64,000 nt of DNA from Chromobacterium alkanivorans (GTDB taxonomy: Bacteria > Pseudomonadota > Gammaproteobacteria > Burkholderiales > Chromobacteriaceae): the NCBI RefSeq assembly GCF_016937655.1, contig NZ_JAFHKL010000006.1:124001-188000 (forward strand), read 5' to 3'. The notes below the pieces were generated by a model. It was given only the letters and a program-made list of their open reading frames with translations, did no database searches and was not told the DNA's origin. A program made the position numbers and the translations under genes. Shown here piece after piece: positions 61,562 to 64,000 of the stretch (positions within the stretch are counted from its first letter, which is position 1; each line of letters starts with the position of its first letter).

Positions 61562-63053
61562 GCTGGGCGTCCTCGCGTTGGGCCGGCTGCGCGCGCGCGG
61601 CGTCGCCGAGCAGCAGCACGGTGTCGTTCATGATCTGGAAGCGGCCCAGCGGGGCGAAGCGGGCGCGGACGTCGGCGGGCAGCCGCGCCAGCTCGTTCTC
61701 GTCGCTGACGATGAAGCTGCCGGGCTTGCCGGCCAGCCAGGCGCGCAGCTGCTGCGGGTCCTGAGTGGCGCGGGCGCGGCCGTGGGAATAGAACTCGGCG
61801 GAGAACTCGCGGCGGCCGGCCCAATAGACCAGGGCGCTGTCCTTGCTCGGGTTTTGCGCTTGCCAGGCGGCGATCACCTGCTTCTGAGTGCGCAGGTAGC
61901 GATTGCCGTCGTAGTGGTTGAAGGCCAGCAGCGCCAGCATCAACAGGCCGCCGACCGCGGCGATCCACGGCAGCGCGCTGCGCTCGGCGCCGTCGGCGCG
62001 CGCGCGCCGCCACAATTCGGCGAACAGCAGCGCGCAGCCCGGCAGCATGGGCAGCGAGTAGGGGAAGATGATGTTGCCGGACAGGGTGAAGAACAGCAGG
62101 GTCATCAGCGTCCACAGCGCCAGGTAGAGCAGCCAGCCGTCGTCGTCGCGGCAGAGCCGCGGCAATTTGGCGCCGTGGCGGAGCAGCCAGGCCAGCATGG
62201 CCAGGGACCAGGGGAAGATGGCCGCCAGCGCGTACAGCCAGATCATGCCGCGCGGCGTGGCGTGGGCGAAGCCGTATTTGTCGCCTTTCCAGCCGGCGTC
62301 CAGGAAGCGGCTGACGTGCTCGCCCATAATGAAGTAATCGAGGAAGCCCGGGGTGCGCAGCTCGGCCAGCGCGTACCAGGGCGCGGCGACGGCGAACATC
62401 AGCAGGGTGCCGCTGATCCACGGCAGCTTGCGCCACAGCGCCAGCCACTGCATGCGCAGCAACACCCAGAAGAAGATGGGCATGCCCACCAGCACGATGG
62501 CCAGCGGGCCCTTGGCCAGCAGGCCGAGGCCGAGGCCGACGAAGAAGACGTAGCCCCAGCCGCGGCTGCCGCGCGTCAGCGCGTGCCAGAAGGCGGCCTG
62601 GCTCAGCGTCACGCAGAACAGCAGCGCCGGGTCGGTCATCACCGTGCCGGCGGCGCCGAGGAAGAGCAGGCCGCTGGCCAGGATCAGCGCGGCGGCCATG
62701 GCGGCTTCGCCGCCGCTGCGCTTGCGCATCAGGTGGGCGCTGAGGCCCAGGGTGGCGACGGCCAGCAACAGCGAGGGCAGGCGCGCGGCGATTTCATTGA
62801 CGCCGAACAGGCCCATGCCGGCGGCGGACAGCCAGCTGGACAAGGGCGGCTTGGCCCAGAACGGGATGCCGTAATCGTGCCACAGCGTCACCCAGTTGCC
62901 GGTTTCCAGCATCTTGCGGGCGATTTCGCCGTAGCGCGCCTCGGTGGTGTCTGTGAGCGGGATCACCCACATGCCGACGAGGCGGAGCAGCAATAGCAGC
63001 AGCAGGACGACGACGGCGCCTTGCTGCCAGCGGGGGAGACTTATTCTTTTCAT
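61554..63053 (-). CDS. ArnT-like lipid A/LPS glycosyltransferase
   Basis: This 499-residue membrane protein of the ArnT/PMT family (GT83) starts with a hydrophobic segment (VVVLLLLLLLRLVGMWVIPL). It is followed by TDTTEARYGEIARKMLETGN, the catalytic-loop signature with an acidic residue, and a YGIPFWAKPPLSSWLSAAGM segment. About ten further hydrophobic helices and a small periplasmic C-terminal domain complete it. ArnT-type enzymes transfer a sugar from a polyprenyl carrier to lipid A. It is the first gene of the four-gene leftward operon. Confidence 0.92.
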   Translation of the reverse strand: MKRISLPRWQQGAVVVLLLLLLLRLVGMWVIPLTDTTEARYGEIARKMLETGNWVTLWHDYGIPFWAKPPLSSWLSAAGMGLFGVNEIAARLPSLLLAVATLGLSAHLMRKRSGGEAAMAAALILASGLLFLGAAGTVMTDPALLFCVTLSQAAFWHALTRGSRGWGYVFFVGLGLGLLAKGPLAIVLVGMPIFFWVLLRMQWLALWRKLPWISGTLLMFAVAAPWYALAELRTPGFLDYFIMGEHVSRFLDAGWKGDKYGFAHATPRGMIWLYALAAIFPWSLAMLAWLLRHGAKLPRLCRDDDGWLLYLALWTLMTLLFFTLSGNIIFPYSLPMLPGCALLFAELWRRARADGAERSALPWIAAVGGLLMLALLAFNHYDGNRYLRTQKQVIAAWQAQNPSKDSALVYWAGRREFSAEFYSHGRARATQDPQQLRAWLAGKPGSFIVSDENELARLPADVRARFAPLGRFQIMNDTVLLLGDAARAQPAQREDAQHD

Positions 63054-63164
63054 TCGGGACGAAGGCCGTCGGCGCGCGCGGGCGCGGCGGCGAGTAAGGG
63101 CCAGGATCTGGAAGCCCCGTATGATAAAGCCTTTTCCCCGCTCTGTGTTGACCGGGGAGGGCGC

Positions 63165-63189
63165 AAAAAAAGCCGGCGCTCGCCGGCTT
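63165..63189 (-). terminator. Terminator of the peptide transporter gene
   Basis: AAGCCGGCG (63170-63178) pairs with CGCCGGCTT (63181-63189) around CT. On the minus strand it ends in a T-run of six or seven, closing the POT-family transporter gene. Confidence 0.75.
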
Positions 63190-63231
63190 GCTGCGCGGCC
63201 GGGCAGGGCGCCCGGCCGGCGACGCTTGGCC

Positions 63232-64000
63232 TTATTGCAGGCCGTGCATCATTTTCTTCAGCTTGTAGGACAGCGCGAACAGCACCAGCGAGCTGACGCC
63301 GGCCATGGCCACGAACAGCATGAAGAAGTCGTGCAGATTGCTGATGGCGTAGCCGAGGAAGTGCGGCACCGGCTTGCTTGGGTCCGGGTACAGTTCCGAC
63401 AGCGTGCCGGCGAACTTGTTGGCGGCGGCGTTGGACAGGAACCAGATGCCCATCATCAGACCGGTGAAGCGGGCCGGGGACAGTTTCACCACCAGCGACA
63501 GGCCGATCGGGGACAGGCACAGCTCGCCGAAGGTGTGCAGCACGTAGAGGCTGACCAGCCACAGCATGCTGACCTTGACGCCCGGCTCCAGGCCTTCCAC
63601 GCCGAAGGCGATCACCAGGTAGCCCAGCGCCAGGAAGAACAGGCCCAGCGCCATTTTCACCGGCGAGTTCGGCTCGCGGTTGTTGTGGCCCAGCTTGGTC
63701 CAGATGAGGGCGAAGATGGGGGCGAAGATCACCACCGAGATCGGGTTGATCGACTGGAAGTAAGACGCCGGCACGGTGAAGCCGAGCAGATTGCGATTGG
63801 TCTGCTCTTCGGCGAAGAAGGTCAGCGAGGCGCCGGCCTGCTCAAAGGCGGACCAGAAGAAGATCACGAAGGCGGACACGATCAGAATCACCGCCAGGCG
63901 TTCTTTTTCCACGCGGGTCAGCGGCGCGTGCACCACTTTCTCGCCGCTGTCGTGGTGACGCTTGGGCGCCATGCCGATGGGCTTGCCTTCCGGGGTCACC
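63232..64000 (-). CDS. POT-family peptide transporter, partial (N-terminus outside window)
   Basis: The frame is open to the right edge, so the 5' part is not in the window; about 256 C-terminal residues are visible. They contain a chain of hydrophobic helices, an FTGLMMGIWFLSNAAANKFA motif and the FYVLHTFGELCLSPIGLSLV-like region (reads SLYVLHTFGELCLSPIGLSL) typical of proton-coupled oligopeptide transporters (DtpA/DtpB). They import di- and tripeptides with protons. Terminator 63165-63189 follows. The family call is strong. Confidence 0.92.
   Translation of the reverse strand, partial: VTPEGKPIGMAPKRHHDSGEKVVHAPLTRVEKERLAVILIVSAFVIFFWSAFEQAGASLTFFAEEQTNRNLLGFTVPASYFQSINPISVVIFAPIFALIWTKLGHNNREPNSPVKMALGLFFLALGYLVIAFGVEGLEPGVKVSMLWLVSLYVLHTFGELCLSPIGLSLVVKLSPARFTGLMMGIWFLSNAAANKFAGTLSELYPDPSKPVPHFLGYAISNLHDFFMLFVAMAGVSSLVLFALSYKLKKMMHGLQ

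Overview
The window is GC-rich bacterial chromosome with almost no spacing between genes. It divides into a prophage (about 1-28,700) and host DNA (about 28,760-64,000). The host genes form a compact TCA block: prfB-lysS, mdh, a GntR regulator, sdhCDAB-sdhE, gltA, sucA-sucB-lpd and sucCD. With the base composition this suggests a betaproteobacterium of the Neisseriales, most like Chromobacterium. The genus is inferred from gene content, not from a database match.

Prophage. The left end lies outside the window. At the left edge are a regulator cut by the window edge, a repressor/Cro-like pair around an operator, and small early genes. Then come an O-like/P-like replication pair and a possible late regulator. 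The morphogenesis genes follow in one direction: HNH endonuclease, terminase small and large subunits, portal, ClpP-type protease, HK97-type capsid and connector genes. After these comes a complete Mu-type contractile tail: terminator, DUF2635 protein, sheath, tube, frameshifted chaperone, tape measure, gpN, gpP, gp45, gp46, gp47, gp48, fibre and fibre-assembly protein. The phage is therefore predicted to be a temperate myovirus with an HK97-type head and a Mu-type tail. Lysis genes (holin candidate, CHAP endolysin, Rz with embedded Rz1), an AT-rich accessory gene and a P4-type integrase close the right end, next to lysS. Seven GC-rich hairpins sit between late genes, four of them with clear T-runs, and a DUF4429-type moron is inserted among the head-tail genes.

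Central metabolism (28.8-46.9 kb). prfB, with its programmed +1 frameshift, and lysS form a leftward operon. mdh is divergent from a GntR regulator, with a strong palindrome between them. Succinate dehydrogenase, SdhE, citrate synthase, the 2-oxoglutarate dehydrogenase complex and succinyl-CoA synthetase follow on the plus strand. Together they encode most of the oxidative TCA cycle from citrate synthase through 2-oxoglutarate to malate and oxaloacetate; aconitase, isocitrate dehydrogenase and fumarase are not in the window. A 60-residue membrane protein gene lies between sucB and lpd.

Right part (47-64 kb). This holds a TetR regulator, a chemoreceptor, small lipoproteins, a LysR regulator divergent from a CidA/CidB (LrgA/LrgB) pair, and a CadR/PbrR-type regulator divergent from a Zn/Cd/Pb-exporting P-type ATPase. 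Next come an HExxH SprA-related protein, a thioesterase and a pseudouridine synthase. A leftward four-gene set (ArnT-like transferase, ArnC-like transferase, GtrA-like protein, YdjC-type deacetylase) looks like a lipid A amino-sugar system. The window ends inside a POT-family peptide transporter. Two copies of a roughly 130-bp intergenic repeat with covarying terminal arms lie at 46.9 and 57.0 kb. No tRNA, rRNA, CRISPR array or insertion sequence was found.
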